A stretch of DNA of 64,000 nucleotides from positions 62,001 through 126,000 of the forward strand of contig NZ_JBIWXY010000002.1 of assembly GCF_044751345.1 (NCBI RefSeq). The letters run 5' to 3'. Made by a program: the position numbers and the translations under genes. Each line of letters begins with the position of its first letter. Position 1 is the stretch's first letter. This stretch comes from Methylobacillus methanolivorans (lineage in GTDB: Bacteria; Pseudomonadota; Gammaproteobacteria; Burkholderiales; Methylophilaceae). The notes under the pieces were generated by a model. That model had not been told where the DNA came from and did not search any database. It was given only the letters and a program-made list of their open reading frames with translations. Shown here in pieces: positions 26,670-35,942 of this stretch.

Positions 26670-26918
26670 TCAGTAGAGAAACCGGTTAGTAGCATAAATC
26701 ACTAGAAGGGCTAGAAGAACAAAAAGCACTGAGAGGGTTAGCATCATTGCCAACTTTTTCATGAAGCTTGGTTTATCAAATACCACGCCTTTTGCTTCCC
26801 TCACCCTCCTCTCTTCATCAAAATGCCACTTAATAGCAAAATAGGCTCCAATACCTAATACAATCAGCTTAAAAGCTCCAGCAAAGTATGGAAAAAACTC
26901 AGCCCAACTGCCGTCCAT
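26670..26918 (-). CDS. Small two-helix membrane protein, 82 aa, unknown
   Basis: The frame starts at an ATG with GGAG 8 bases upstream and codes for 82 residues. Two membrane helices are visible: one at about 13-28 (AGAFKLIVLGIGAYFAI) and one at about 55-75 (KKLAMMLTLSVLFVLLALLVIYA), joined by a charged loop (HFDEERRVREAKGVVFDKPS). I do not recognise a family. It stands alone between glmS and the EAL gene. Confidence 0.6.
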   Translation of the reverse strand: MDGSWAEFFPYFAGAFKLIVLGIGAYFAIKWHFDEERRVREAKGVVFDKPSFMKKLAMMLTLSVLFVLLALLVIYATNRFLY

Positions 26919-27178
26919 TATCTATCTCCATCAAGTTCACTATCGATTTTGCGGCAGCATCATCAAAGGTTCATGTTTAGCGCACCCAAAGTCAGGCGCT
27001 CTAGCTAGCGCAAGTCTACTGCTCGCGCTAGCTGTCCACAACTCTCTTTGCAATATCTGTAGTTATGGTGGTTTACTAAATTAGCAAAAGCACTGGCACA
27101 TATAAGCCAGGTAGGTTCTGAAGTCCTTTTCTTAACATGGTAGGCAATGCCCTGCCCAGTCTTGCTGATGGCGAGCGC
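26919..27178. other. Intergenic gap with a 9-bp inverted repeat
   Basis: No gene seen. AGCTAGCGC (27003-27011) and GCGCTAGCT (27025-27033) form a hairpin with a 13-base loop, downstream of the minus-strand EAL gene; there is no T run, so it is at best a weak terminator for that gene. The promoter of the small membrane gene should also be here. Confidence 0.35.
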
Positions 27179-28798
27179 TTAAGAAGAGGTTGCCAGCGAG
27201 GGCAATAATGGCAAGCTGTTGGACACCCATGCTGGTATCTCTTCAGCAGGCATGGGGCGTGCGAAAAAATAACCCTGAATACTGTCTATGCCACATTGCT
27301 GCACAATAGACAGCTCTTCTTCCGTTTCTACTCCTTCGATGGTGACCGGGATAGATAATTCTGCGCACATGACGGCAACCTTCCGCAGTAATAATTGCCT
27401 TCTTGGCTCATGCTGAATATTGCGTAGAAATAGTCGATCACACTTGATGCCTGCAATGGGCAAGTCAGCGAGTACGCTGAGGGATGAGTAGCCAACGCCG
27501 AAGTCATCCATGACGACACGTACACCTATGTTATTCAAGTGGGACATGACATCGACAATCTCTTTTTCATAGGCAATGATGGCATGTTCTGTAATCTCCA
27601 GGCATAACTGGTGAGTTGGCAGAGAAAGTTTGTCCAGGGCGCTGATTAACCATGGAATGAACTCTTTGGATAATAGGGTGATAGGGGCGATATTGACGCT
27701 GATACAGGGCAGCATGTCTTGCTCTCGCCAATGCTTTAGGCATTGCAGTGCATTGAGGATGATGAGTTTATCGACCTCTACCGTTCTCTTATGCAACTCG
27801 CAGGCCAGAAAAAACTGCTCAGGGTTGATACGCCCCAATCGCTCATGCTCCAATCTAAGCAATGCTTCCAGGTGAATGCTATGGGAGCGTAAATTGACGA
27901 TGGGTTGAAAATGCAGCACGAGTTTATCGGGGTTTACTAGCTCATTGAAATGATCTGCCAGCATTGCCAGGTTATGGTCTTGTGCAGGAGAGATGGAGAC
28001 ATGCGAAGCTCGGAGCAGTGATAAGCCTTGATGAAAGAACTGCTGTCGTTGCCGATCTGAACGCAGGTTAAAAAGTAATTCTGTCCCAATGGCCAGCGAT
28101 GAGCCGATGATTAACAGCAACAATAAAAGCGTGTTTGCAGGTGGCTCTGTATTGCTCAGTGAGTCAGGTGGCGAGGTGACGCCATTGACCAATAACCAGT
28201 GTATGCACAGGATGACGCCTCCTCCCAACACCCAGTCTTGCCAGTTGTTCCAGGCGACAGGAGTTTTGAGATTGCGCAACTTGACGCGCTGGTGTGAGAA
28301 AGACATATAAAGCGTGAGTGCCAGGATGAAGAAAATCGCACCAGCGATGTTCCAGCCGTCTTGGTAGACCATGCTGGGTGTCTGCCAATTTACAATCACG
28401 CAATGTGCTGTCAGGAGTGCGATCACTAATACGGTGCTGGCGAGTATGACAGTGCTATTACGTGTGCTTGCTGCCAGTGTGGGGATGGTGACCCGGCAAC
28501 CCAGGGTGATGATGATTAAGGCGATCAGCGCTGGAATTAATTCCAGGTTTTTGGAAACGATGCCTGGCTCATAAATGAAAAATCCTGCGACATCCAGTGT
28601 CCAGATAATCGAGCCTACGCCAATGGCAGCATGGGATGTGGTGATTTGCCGGCTGAATTTATCGACGGAAACGGCGGCATGTTCAACTAGCCGTTGACAA
28701 ACAAACATGGCAATAGAAGCCATGATCCAGAAAAGCATACCGAGTAATGGCGATGGAATTTTGAGCCCTTGGGACAAGGGCTGAATCGAATGTAGCAT
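27179..28798 (-). CDS. Membrane-bound EAL-domain cyclic-di-GMP phosphodiesterase
   Basis: Predicted to hydrolyse cyclic di-GMP in response to a membrane-sensed cue. The 539 residues begin with about seven hydrophobic helices (1-250). One contains AIGVGSIIWTLDVAGFF, laid out like an MHYT sensor helix but without the Met-His pair, so it may be a degenerate MHYT-type sensor. The EAL domain occupies about 285-525 and retains LEALLRLE, VNIAP, CLEITEHA, MDDFGVGYSSL, IKCDR, IEGVET and QGYFFARP, so metal- and substrate-binding acids look intact. There is no GGDEF domain. It is divergent from the two-component pair next to it. Confidence 0.85.
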   Translation of the reverse strand: MLHSIQPLSQGLKIPSPLLGMLFWIMASIAMFVCQRLVEHAAVSVDKFSRQITTSHAAIGVGSIIWTLDVAGFFIYEPGIVSKNLELIPALIALIIITLGCRVTIPTLAASTRNSTVILASTVLVIALLTAHCVIVNWQTPSMVYQDGWNIAGAIFFILALTLYMSFSHQRVKLRNLKTPVAWNNWQDWVLGGGVILCIHWLLVNGVTSPPDSLSNTEPPANTLLLLLLIIGSSLAIGTELLFNLRSDRQRQQFFHQGLSLLRASHVSISPAQDHNLAMLADHFNELVNPDKLVLHFQPIVNLRSHSIHLEALLRLEHERLGRINPEQFFLACELHKRTVEVDKLIILNALQCLKHWREQDMLPCISVNIAPITLLSKEFIPWLISALDKLSLPTHQLCLEITEHAIIAYEKEIVDVMSHLNNIGVRVVMDDFGVGYSSLSVLADLPIAGIKCDRLFLRNIQHEPRRQLLLRKVAVMCAELSIPVTIEGVETEEELSIVQQCGIDSIQGYFFARPMPAEEIPAWVSNSLPLLPSLATSS

Positions 28799-29202
28799 GG
28801 TTGCTATTTCTCCTACAAACGTGAGGGGTTCTAATTAGTATTAGCTTCCATCTACATGGGTATTCGAGAACTGCAGATATTGTGTCGCATCATAGGCTTG
28901 ATGATATGTTTTAGTAAAGACGGAGTTTTTCTTACAAATGTCATGAAATCGTACTTTTGGTAAACCAGTTTCAATGGCAGTAGTGTTGCCTGGTGCGGCA
29001 AATGGGGTAGTGACTAGGGTTGGGGTTATTGGGTTGTTTTTTTACTTTTATTTGCTTTTTCACTCAGTAAATCTTGCATACATAGGGGTTATGCATGAGT
29101 TTGACCAAGTTTGTTAAAACTGACTTGCTTGCATGAGTGATGTGGTTGTAGCAACTCCTGTCTTATAATAATTGCCAATTGATTTTCTCTACCACCAGCG
29201 CA
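28799..29202. other. Divergent intergenic region with repeated TGCATGAGT
   Basis: Holds promoters for the EAL gene (left) and the response regulator (right). TGCATGAGT occurs twice in the same direction, at 29092-29100 and 29130-29138, with related TTGCAT and ATGCAT words nearby. OmpR-type regulators bind direct repeats, so these could be autoregulatory sites. No gene is seen. Confidence 0.35.
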
Positions 29203-29925
29203 ATGAACACTACACAAGAACATATTCTCGTTGTTGATGATGATCACGAAATCCGGGAACTGTTGACGGACTATCTTCGAGATGCAGGTTTCAGGGTATC
29301 TGAAGCAGCCAATGGGCGTGAAATGTGGAGGATGGTCAACAAGGAGCAAGTGAACCTGATTGTGCTGGACCTGATGTTGCCGGAAGAGAGTGGTCTGAGC
29401 CTATGCCGTGAGGTGCGTGCTCAAGGAGATATACCCATTATCATGCTGACCGCCAAGGGTACATTGGTTGACCGTATTATTGGCTTGGAGGTGGGAGCAG
29501 ATGATTATCTGCCCAAGCCGTTCGACCCGCGGGAGTTGCTGGCCAGGATCAAGGTGATTCTGCGGCGTACCCGCTCCAATCAGGCCAAAACTGCAGACGA
29601 GTTTGCCTATATCAGTTTCGAGGGGTGGCGCCTTGATACCCACGCTCGCCAGATGTTTTCACCAGAGGGAGTGGTGGTTTCTCTGGGAAGCTCGGATTAT
29701 ATGGTTCTGCGTGCCTTGCTTGAGCACCCCAATCGCCCCCTTAGCCGCGACTTCCTGATTGAACATGTCTATGGCAAGGAAAGCCATGCCATGGATCGAT
29801 CCATAGATGTCTGTATCAGTCGCTTGCGCCATCACCTGGAGGTTGATTCACGTAACCCAGCGATTATTCGTACCGTCCGGAACGCGGGTTACATGCTGGC
29901 TAGCCAGGTCAAGCAAGAAAAATGA
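29203..29925 (+). CDS. OmpR-family response regulator
   Basis: DNA-binding partner of the kinase that follows. I chose ATG 29203 (MNTTQEHILVVDDDHEIREL), giving 240 residues; an in-frame TTG 24 bases earlier is less likely. The receiver domain has the acidic pair in VVDDD, the phosphorylated Asp56 in VLDLMLPEE, the Thr in IIMLTAK and the Lys in LPKPFDPREL. The winged-helix domain ends with RSIDVCISRLRHHLEVD and TVRNAGYML. The sequence is closest in feel to OmpR/RisA regulators. It overlaps the kinase gene by four bases (ATGA). Confidence 0.93.
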   Translation: MNTTQEHILVVDDDHEIRELLTDYLRDAGFRVSEAANGREMWRMVNKEQVNLIVLDLMLPEESGLSLCREVRAQGDIPIIMLTAKGTLVDRIIGLEVGADDYLPKPFDPRELLARIKVILRRTRSNQAKTADEFAYISFEGWRLDTHARQMFSPEGVVVSLGSSDYMVLRALLEHPNRPLSRDFLIEHVYGKESHAMDRSIDVCISRLRHHLEVDSRNPAIIRTVRNAGYMLASQVKQEK

Positions 29926-31316
29926 TCTGGAAATGGCTGTGGCCTGCTTCGCTATTTGGCCGCTTGGTCATTGTGTTGGTTGCTGGCACCATGACAGCGC
30001 AAGTGCTGACAGGCTTTATCTGGTATGACATGAATTACGGCAAGGCATTGGAAATCCCTACACGGGTACTAGCCGCCAAACTTTCCGATAGCATCAGCCT
30101 GATAGAGATCAGCAAAGTAGATGATGAGCGCTTGCTCATTAACAAGCTCAGCAACAATATGTACCGATTATCCCCGGTAGATGCCCCTCCCCGCCTGAAA
30201 ACTTTGAATACCCGTGACCGTGCCGTGGAGCTGTTATTCAAGCATGTGTTCGAGCAAGAGTTTGGCCGGTTGTTGCCCATCCGGATGGGAGATATTGACT
30301 TGCATGATGACCATGGCAGGGAAGCCGGGTGGCTGGATTTATTTGAATCTCACTATCCTTCCGCCCATTTTATCCTCTATGTGCAATTGGATAGTGGGCA
30401 ATGGCTTAAGCTGGATGCCTATGAGGGACAGGCGGGCATGAGCATGGCGCCACTCATGGATTTATTCGATTACCTGTTCCGCATTTATTTCATCCGCATC
30501 ATCGTGATTGTCGGGATTGCCTTATTTGCAGTGAGGCAGATTATGCGGCCATTAAATCGGCTAGCAGAAGCCGCAGAGCGGTTAGGACGTAATATTTACA
30601 GCCCGCCCCTGGATGCCGATGGGCCAACAGAGGTACGCCGCTCTGCTAAGGCATTCAATTTAATGCAACAGAGGCTGATTGATACTGTGACGGAAAAGAC
30701 CCGCTTTTTGGCGGCGATTTCTCATGACCTGCGCTCCCCTATTACTCGGATGCGTTTGCGCACCGAGCAGATCGATAAACCAATGTTGCGTGAGAAATTT
30801 CGCCGTGATCTTGAGGATATGGAGACCCTGATTTCCTCCACGGTGGATTTCATGCGTGGTGTTGAGGTGCATGAGAACCGCCACCTCATTAATATCAATG
30901 CCATGTTGCAGAGCTTGCAGGTGGATGCACAGGAAACGGGTGCTGAAGTCTCATTGTCGGGTGAGGCGGCCCCGATAGATGGCTATGCCGTGAGCCTGAA
31001 ACGCTGCTTGCAGAACGTATTGGAAAACGCCATTCGCTACGGGAAGTCTGCGCATATTGAAGTGATGGATGCGCCAACCCACTTACGTATCGCCATACGT
31101 GACAGAGGCCCAGGTATTCCTGAGGACTTACTCGGTCAAGTGTTTGAACCATTCTATCGGGTGGAAACCTCCCGTAATGCCGCTACTGGGGGCTCTGGTC
31201 TGGGTTTGAGCATTGCCAAAACTATTGTGGAGGCGCATGATGGACAGATACATCTGTGCAATATGGCCTCAGGGGGGCTTGAAGTCCTGATTGACTTGCC
31301 AAGGCAATCACTCTAA
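29922..31316 (+). CDS. EnvZ-like sensor histidine kinase
   Basis: Membrane sensor kinase of 464 residues. It has an N-terminal helix (about 10-33), a periplasmic domain of about 150 residues, a second helix (about 185-207), a HAMP domain (RQIMRPLNRLAEAAERLG), and the dimerization box AISHDLRSPITRMRLR with phosphoacceptor His268. The ATP-binding domain shows N (NVLENAIRYG), G1 (DRGPGIP) and G2 (GGSGLGLSIA) boxes. The start overlaps the regulator's stop, so both are made together. The signal is unknown. Confidence 0.93.
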   Translation: MIWKWLWPASLFGRLVIVLVAGTMTAQVLTGFIWYDMNYGKALEIPTRVLAAKLSDSISLIEISKVDDERLLINKLSNNMYRLSPVDAPPRLKTLNTRDRAVELLFKHVFEQEFGRLLPIRMGDIDLHDDHGREAGWLDLFESHYPSAHFILYVQLDSGQWLKLDAYEGQAGMSMAPLMDLFDYLFRIYFIRIIVIVGIALFAVRQIMRPLNRLAEAAERLGRNIYSPPLDADGPTEVRRSAKAFNLMQQRLIDTVTEKTRFLAAISHDLRSPITRMRLRTEQIDKPMLREKFRRDLEDMETLISSTVDFMRGVEVHENRHLININAMLQSLQVDAQETGAEVSLSGEAAPIDGYAVSLKRCLQNVLENAIRYGKSAHIEVMDAPTHLRIAIRDRGPGIPEDLLGQVFEPFYRVETSRNAATGGSGLGLSIAKTIVEAHDGQIHLCNMASGGLEVLIDLPRQSL

Positions 31317-31416
31317 ACCGTTGCAGAACAAAACAGGGAATGAATGGGCAGATGACTTCATGGTGGCATGATGTTTTGCTCGTTGGGACGACAATAATTA
31401 GGTTGCGGTGAAAAGC

Positions 31417-34278
31417 ATGAGCAGTACGAAAATCTCTGACCGGGGCTTGAACTTGGACGGCACCATGCAGCTGAAAATGCTGAGTTTCGTCATTAATCGC
31501 ATTCAGGAAGCTGTGCTCATCTGTGATGCTGATGGCAGGATTTGCCTAGTAAATTTAGCCAGTTGCGAAGAGTTGGGCTACAGTGAAGATGACTTGCTAC
31601 AGATGTCTGTCAGCGAGATACTGACCAGTCTAGATGTTGCTCAGTGGGAAGCTTACTGGCAACTATTGCAGCAGCAACAGATCATCACCCGCGAAACCCA
31701 TATCCGCACAAGTGTCGCTGCTAACATCCCTGTCGCGATTCAGGCAAATTATTTTGTTGAGTCAGGGCATCAATATTGTGTGTTGTTGATGCGCAATCTT
31801 AGCGCACATCTGGACATGCTGGAAAAGTTGCGTGAGCAAGAGTTGCAATATCGCCAGCTGGTCAAGAATTCTCCCGATATTTTTATTCGTTATGACCAAG
31901 ATTGTCGCCGTATTTTTCTCAGTGATGACTATGAGCGGGTATTTGGTATTTCTGCTGCTAGTGCATTGGGGAAAAAGCCTACCGAGGTTTGGGGCAGGCC
32001 AACTATGCCGCCCGCGGAGTACGAGGCTAAGCTACGCGAGGTGATACGAGCGGGAACGGCGCAGGAAATTGAATTGGATTGGACCCAGGGAGAGCAGTAT
32101 GTTTGCCAATCCCTGCATGCTGTACCCGAACGCAATGTCAAAGGTGAGATCACAGGTGTACTGACGATTACGCGCGATATTTCACACATGCGGCGTGTAG
32201 AGCGCGAGTTGAGAAAGCGGGAGAAATATCAGAGTGCATTGATTGAGAATTTCCCATTTGTGGTCTGGCTCAAGGATCTGGATAGCAAATTACTTGCCGC
32301 AAATAGCGCATATGCGGAGTTTGCCGGTGTGGCGTCTAAAGAGGCATTGGAGGGGAAAACGGATTTTGACTTTTTCCCTGTGGAGGATGCTAAGGCCTAT
32401 GTTGAGGGGGATAAGCAAGTTCTGCAAAGTGGTCAGCCTTATCTGGCTGTGGTACCTATTACCAAGCTGAATGGTGAAAAGGCCTGGATAGAGGCTTACA
32501 AGTCGCCCATGGAGGTTGATGGCAACGTCGTTGGTACAGTAGGGTTCTTCCGGGATGTGACTGACATCAAGCAGAATGAGGATAAGCTGTTGCAACGCGA
32601 GCGCGAACTGCAATCGCTGATCAATAATACCCCCGATACCATTATCCGTTATGACCTGAATGCACGCCGTCTATATGCTAATACGCCTAAATTGAAACGG
32701 ATTGGTATCGACACCGAGAAGCTGATTGGGACATCGCCATCAGAATACCCCGGTGGTGAGGCATATGTAAAATATGAGGAGAAGATCAAGGGGGTAATCA
32801 GCAGTGCAACGCCAGATTTCCTGGAATTACACGGCAAGGCCGAGAATGGTAACGCATGGTTTATTCATGTGCGAATTGTGCCCGAGTTTGGGGACAATGG
32901 TCAGGTTGTGGGTGTGCTGGCGGTAGAGCGCGATATTACTGAGCTGATGGAATACCGGGAACGGATTCATTATCTCGCCTACTATGATGCATTGACTGGC
33001 CTGCCGAACCGTACTTTATTCTCCGACCGTGTTAACCAGGTATTGGCGGATGCAAGCTGGCATGAGCAGCGCTTTGGGCTCATGATGCTTGACCTGGATC
33101 GCTTCAAGGAAGTCAATGATACTTTGGGGCACCAGGCCGGTGATGAGCTGCTGGTTGCCGTGGCGCAGCGGCTCAATGCCTCGGTGCGCAGTTACGATAC
33201 GATTGCGCGCTTGAGTGGTGATGAGTTTGCGATCCTGTTGCCTGAGTTGCGCAATCCTGATGACCTAGCGACCATTGCGAGGAAAATCAATGATGAGATT
33301 GCTAAGCCCTTTCATATTCACAAGAAAGAGCTTTTCATATCTACCAGTATAGGAATTGCTATTTATCCCGACGATGGTGAAGATCGTGCCACTCTGTTCA
33401 AGAGTGCCGATGTGGCGATGTATCATGCCAAGAACTATGGTCGCAATAACTACCAGTTCTATTCTCGTGAGTTGGGCTCCAAGGCATCAGAATACATTAT
33501 GTTGGGTGCCTCTATTCGACAGGCGCTCAAGAACGCAGAGTTTGAATTGTTCTACCAGCCCCAGGTTGACCTCATGTCAGGAAGCATTGTTGGTGCCGAG
33601 GCCTTGTTGCGTTGGCGTAACCCGCAATTGGGCGTGGTAATGCCAGATCGATTTATCAAGGTTGCGGAGGAAAGTGGCCTGATTGTGGAAATTGGCGAAT
33701 GGGTATTGCGTGAGGCCTGTAATGCATTGGTTAGCCTGAATAACAATCGCGGGGAACAGAGTCCGTTAAGCATGGCGGTCAATCTGTCTTCACGCCAGTT
33801 CCTTTATAACGATCTGCTGGCCTCGGTGAAGCAGATTTTGGCAGAAACCGGTTGCAAGCCTGAGTGGCTGAAACTGGAAATCACCGAGAGCTTGTTACTG
33901 GAAGACAGCCAGGAGATCATCAATACCCTCAGCGCATTCAAGGAAATGGGCATCACTATTTCGATTGATGACTTCTGCACTGGCTATTCTGCCATGAGTT
34001 ATCTTGGCCAGTTCCCTATCAGCCAGGTGAAGATTGATCGCTCTTTCGTGCGCGATATCGCTGCCAAGCAAGATAAGCTGGAGCTGATTACCGCCATTAT
34101 CCGCATTGCCCATGCCTTGAGGCTGGAGCTGGTGGCAGAGGGTGTGGAGAGTAAGCAGCAGGCTAATTTGCTCAAGATTCAGGGGTGCACGATTGCGCAA
34201 GGTTACTTCTTCGGCAAGCCTATGCGCCTGCGCCATCTGGAACTTATCTTGGCAGATGGACAAAACCTGATGCAGTAG
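31417..34278 (+). CDS. Four-PAS GGDEF-EAL protein
   Basis: Cytoplasmic cyclic-di-GMP enzyme of about 953 residues (ATG 31417; a GTG at 31408 is an alternative). Four PAS-like sensor repeats precede the catalytic part, with motifs such as AVLICDADGRICLVN, SPDIFIRYDQDCRRI, FPFVVWLKDLDSKLL and TPDTIIRYDLNARRL. The GGDEF domain begins YYDALTGLPNRTLF; its active loop reads SGDEF (600-604) and an inhibitory RxxD site (RSYD) is kept five residues before it. The EAL domain has EALLRW (Glu728), VNLSSRQF, EITES, IDDFCTGYSAMS, KIDRSF, EGVES and QGYFFGKP. Both activities could be live. No membrane segment is seen. Confidence 0.93.
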   Translation: MSSTKISDRGLNLDGTMQLKMLSFVINRIQEAVLICDADGRICLVNLASCEELGYSEDDLLQMSVSEILTSLDVAQWEAYWQLLQQQQIITRETHIRTSVAANIPVAIQANYFVESGHQYCVLLMRNLSAHLDMLEKLREQELQYRQLVKNSPDIFIRYDQDCRRIFLSDDYERVFGISAASALGKKPTEVWGRPTMPPAEYEAKLREVIRAGTAQEIELDWTQGEQYVCQSLHAVPERNVKGEITGVLTITRDISHMRRVERELRKREKYQSALIENFPFVVWLKDLDSKLLAANSAYAEFAGVASKEALEGKTDFDFFPVEDAKAYVEGDKQVLQSGQPYLAVVPITKLNGEKAWIEAYKSPMEVDGNVVGTVGFFRDVTDIKQNEDKLLQRERELQSLINNTPDTIIRYDLNARRLYANTPKLKRIGIDTEKLIGTSPSEYPGGEAYVKYEEKIKGVISSATPDFLELHGKAENGNAWFIHVRIVPEFGDNGQVVGVLAVERDITELMEYRERIHYLAYYDALTGLPNRTLFSDRVNQVLADASWHEQRFGLMMLDLDRFKEVNDTLGHQAGDELLVAVAQRLNASVRSYDTIARLSGDEFAILLPELRNPDDLATIARKINDEIAKPFHIHKKELFISTSIGIAIYPDDGEDRATLFKSADVAMYHAKNYGRNNYQFYSRELGSKASEYIMLGASIRQALKNAEFELFYQPQVDLMSGSIVGAEALLRWRNPQLGVVMPDRFIKVAEESGLIVEIGEWVLREACNALVSLNNNRGEQSPLSMAVNLSSRQFLYNDLLASVKQILAETGCKPEWLKLEITESLLLEDSQEIINTLSAFKEMGITISIDDFCTGYSAMSYLGQFPISQVKIDRSFVRDIAAKQDKLELITAIIRIAHALRLELVAEGVESKQQANLLKIQGCTIAQGYFFGKPMRLRHLELILADGQNLMQ

Positions 34279-34309
34279 CATTTTGCTGCCGAGGTTACCG
34301 GAATGGGCT

Positions 34310-34337
34310 TTGCACGCAGAAGCCACTGCTATATAAT
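34310..34337 (+). promoter_or_regulatory. Predicted sigma70 promoter of the first FecI gene
   Basis: TTGCAC (34310-34315), a 16-base spacer and a perfect TATAAT (34332-34337). The -10 box is partly covered by the Fur-like palindrome. Confidence 0.65.
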
Positions 34338-34353
34338 GAGATTTATTCTCATT
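34335..34353. promoter_or_regulatory. Fur-box-like palindrome
   Basis: AATGAGATTTATTCTCATT has 7-base perfect arms (AATGAGA / TCTCATT) around 5 bases. It matches the 7-1-7 Fur pattern TGATAAT-N-ATTATCA in most positions and overlaps the -10 box, as expected for iron-dependent repression. Confidence 0.7.
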
Positions 34354-34387
34354 TATTGCATCGTGTGCAGCTGCCACCCTCCTCATC

Positions 34388-34873
34388 TTGAACGCTTTCA
34401 AGGCTCTTTACACCAATCACCATAGCTGGCTTAGTCAATGGTTGCGCAAGAAAATGGGCAACCAGTTCGATGCGGCGGACCTGGCGCATGATACCTTCAT
34501 GCGTGTTTTACTCAGTGGTGATGTCGATAAGCTGCATGAACCCCGTGCGTTTCTCACTACCGTGGCTTCTGGCCTGGTATCTAATTTTTATCGCCGTAAG
34601 AAACTGGAGCAGGCTTATCTTGATGCCCTGATGCAATTGCCGGAAGCCGTCATGCCCTCGCCCGAGGTCAAAGCCATGATGTTGGAAACCTTGGTTGAAA
34701 TTGATGGTCTGCTAGAGGGGTTGTCATATAACGTACGCAAGGCTTTCCTGCTTTCCCAGTTGGATGGCTTGAGTCAGGCGGAGATTGCCCTGGAGTTGGG
34801 CGTGTCGATATCGACAGTCAAGCGCTACATTGTGCAAGCGATACAACAATGTTGTTTTGGAGGTGTGAGGTAA
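34388..34873 (+). CDS. FecI-type ECF sigma factor (cassette 1)
   Basis: Extracytoplasmic-function sigma factor likely to transcribe its receptor gene when FecR signals. The frame has no ATG near the family N terminus; TTG at 34388 gives 161 residues starting NAFKALYTNHHSWLSQWLRKKMG. Region 2 shows FDAADLAHDTFMRVL and EPRAFLTTVASGLVSNFYRRKK; region 4 shows GLSQAEIALELGVSISTVKRYI. The start has no clear ribosome site. The stop overlaps the fecR start (TAATG). A Fur-like box covers the promoter. Confidence 0.88.
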   Translation: MNAFKALYTNHHSWLSQWLRKKMGNQFDAADLAHDTFMRVLLSGDVDKLHEPRAFLTTVASGLVSNFYRRKKLEQAYLDALMQLPEAVMPSPEVKAMMLETLVEIDGLLEGLSYNVRKAFLLSQLDGLSQAEIALELGVSISTVKRYIVQAIQQCCFGGVR

Positions 34874-35853
34874 TGGGGATGAATACGAGCAAGGAAATCT
34901 CCCCGAAAGTGAGTCGTGAGGCTGCCGAGTGGTTGGTGGAGCTGCAATCTGGCCAGCCCAGCCCGCAGACCCAGGTACAATGGCAAGCCTGGCGCGACGC
35001 ACATCCTGAACATGAGCAGGCCTGGCAGCATATTGAAAAGCTGGGAGAGCGATTGGGAGGCTTGTCATCATCCCTCGCTCATGCCACGCTAGCACCCAAA
35101 GGCTCCTTGCAGCGCAGGCGTGCCATCAAGACCCTCTCCATGCTGCTGTTTGCTGGTGGCACTGCATGGGTCGTGCAAGACAAGATGCCATGGTGGCAAC
35201 TCAATGCTGATTACAGCACCGGTGTGGGTGAACAGCAGCGGGTGGTGCTGGAAGATGGCACCGTCGTGCAACTCAACTCATCCAGCGCGATTAATGTCGC
35301 GTATACCGCACAACAGCGTATTGTGATGTTGCTACGCGGCGAGATTCATATCGTCACTGCCCACGAGCCTGCCAATAGGCGGCCATTTTTGGTGGCGAGC
35401 GATCAAGGCAGTATGCGGGCCTTGGGAACCCAATTTGTTGTGCGACAGTTGACCAATGACAAGGATAGCCCGATCAAGATCGGCGTGCTGGAGGGGGCTG
35501 TCGAGGTTGCGCCCAACGAGATATCCACCAAAGTAAGGCTGCAGGCAGGAGAGCAGTTATCTTTTACGCGGCATATGCTGACACCAGTTGAGCCTATCCT
35601 TCCATACGATACAGCCTGGCTGCAACGCATGCTGGTTGCAGATGACATGCCCTTGGCTGAGTTCCTGGCCGAGCTTAGCCGCTACCGCAAGGGTAGCCTG
35701 AGTTGCGATGATAGTATCAAGCACCTGAAAGTGAGCGGGACGTATCCCTTGGAGGACACCGACAAGGTCATTGATATGCTGCAACAAAGCCTAAAGCTGG
35801 AAATCCGCATGTTGACCCGTTACTGGGTGCGCCTGATGCCAGCTTCGGTGTAA
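34873..35853 (+). CDS. FecR-type anti-sigma regulator (cassette 1)
   Basis: Inner-membrane protein that relays receptor occupancy to the sigma factor. ATG 34873 overlaps the fecI stop and follows GGAGG; 326 residues. The N-terminal cytoplasmic part has REAAEWLVELQSG and WQAWRDAHPEHEQAWQHIE, a family hallmark. A membrane helix lies near 86-104 (IKTLSMLLFAGGTAWVV). The periplasmic FecR domain reads TGVGEQQRVVLEDGTVVQLN, RGEIHIVTA, MRALGTQFVVRQ and VLEGAVEV. A C-terminal STN-like tail (LKVSGTYPLEDTDKVIDMLQ) should contact the receptor. Confidence 0.93.
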   Translation: MGMNTSKEISPKVSREAAEWLVELQSGQPSPQTQVQWQAWRDAHPEHEQAWQHIEKLGERLGGLSSSLAHATLAPKGSLQRRRAIKTLSMLLFAGGTAWVVQDKMPWWQLNADYSTGVGEQQRVVLEDGTVVQLNSSSAINVAYTAQQRIVMLLRGEIHIVTAHEPANRRPFLVASDQGSMRALGTQFVVRQLTNDKDSPIKIGVLEGAVEVAPNEISTKVRLQAGEQLSFTRHMLTPVEPILPYDTAWLQRMLVADDMPLAEFLAELSRYRKGSLSCDDSIKHLKVSGTYPLEDTDKVIDMLQQSLKLEIRMLTRYWVRLMPASV

Positions 35854-35942
35854 ATTCCAATACATTATTGAGCTGTTTTTGATTCTTGCGTGGCATTGGA
35901 AATAGGGGAACCTATTTTCATTCGCATATCAAGGGAAAATCA

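Noticed and set aside
35898..35926. GGAAAT box before receptor 1 as a FecI-type promoter
   Set aside because: The -35-like word matches the E. coli fecA promoter, but no TCCTTT-like word follows at the right distance and the other receptor leaders do not share it.
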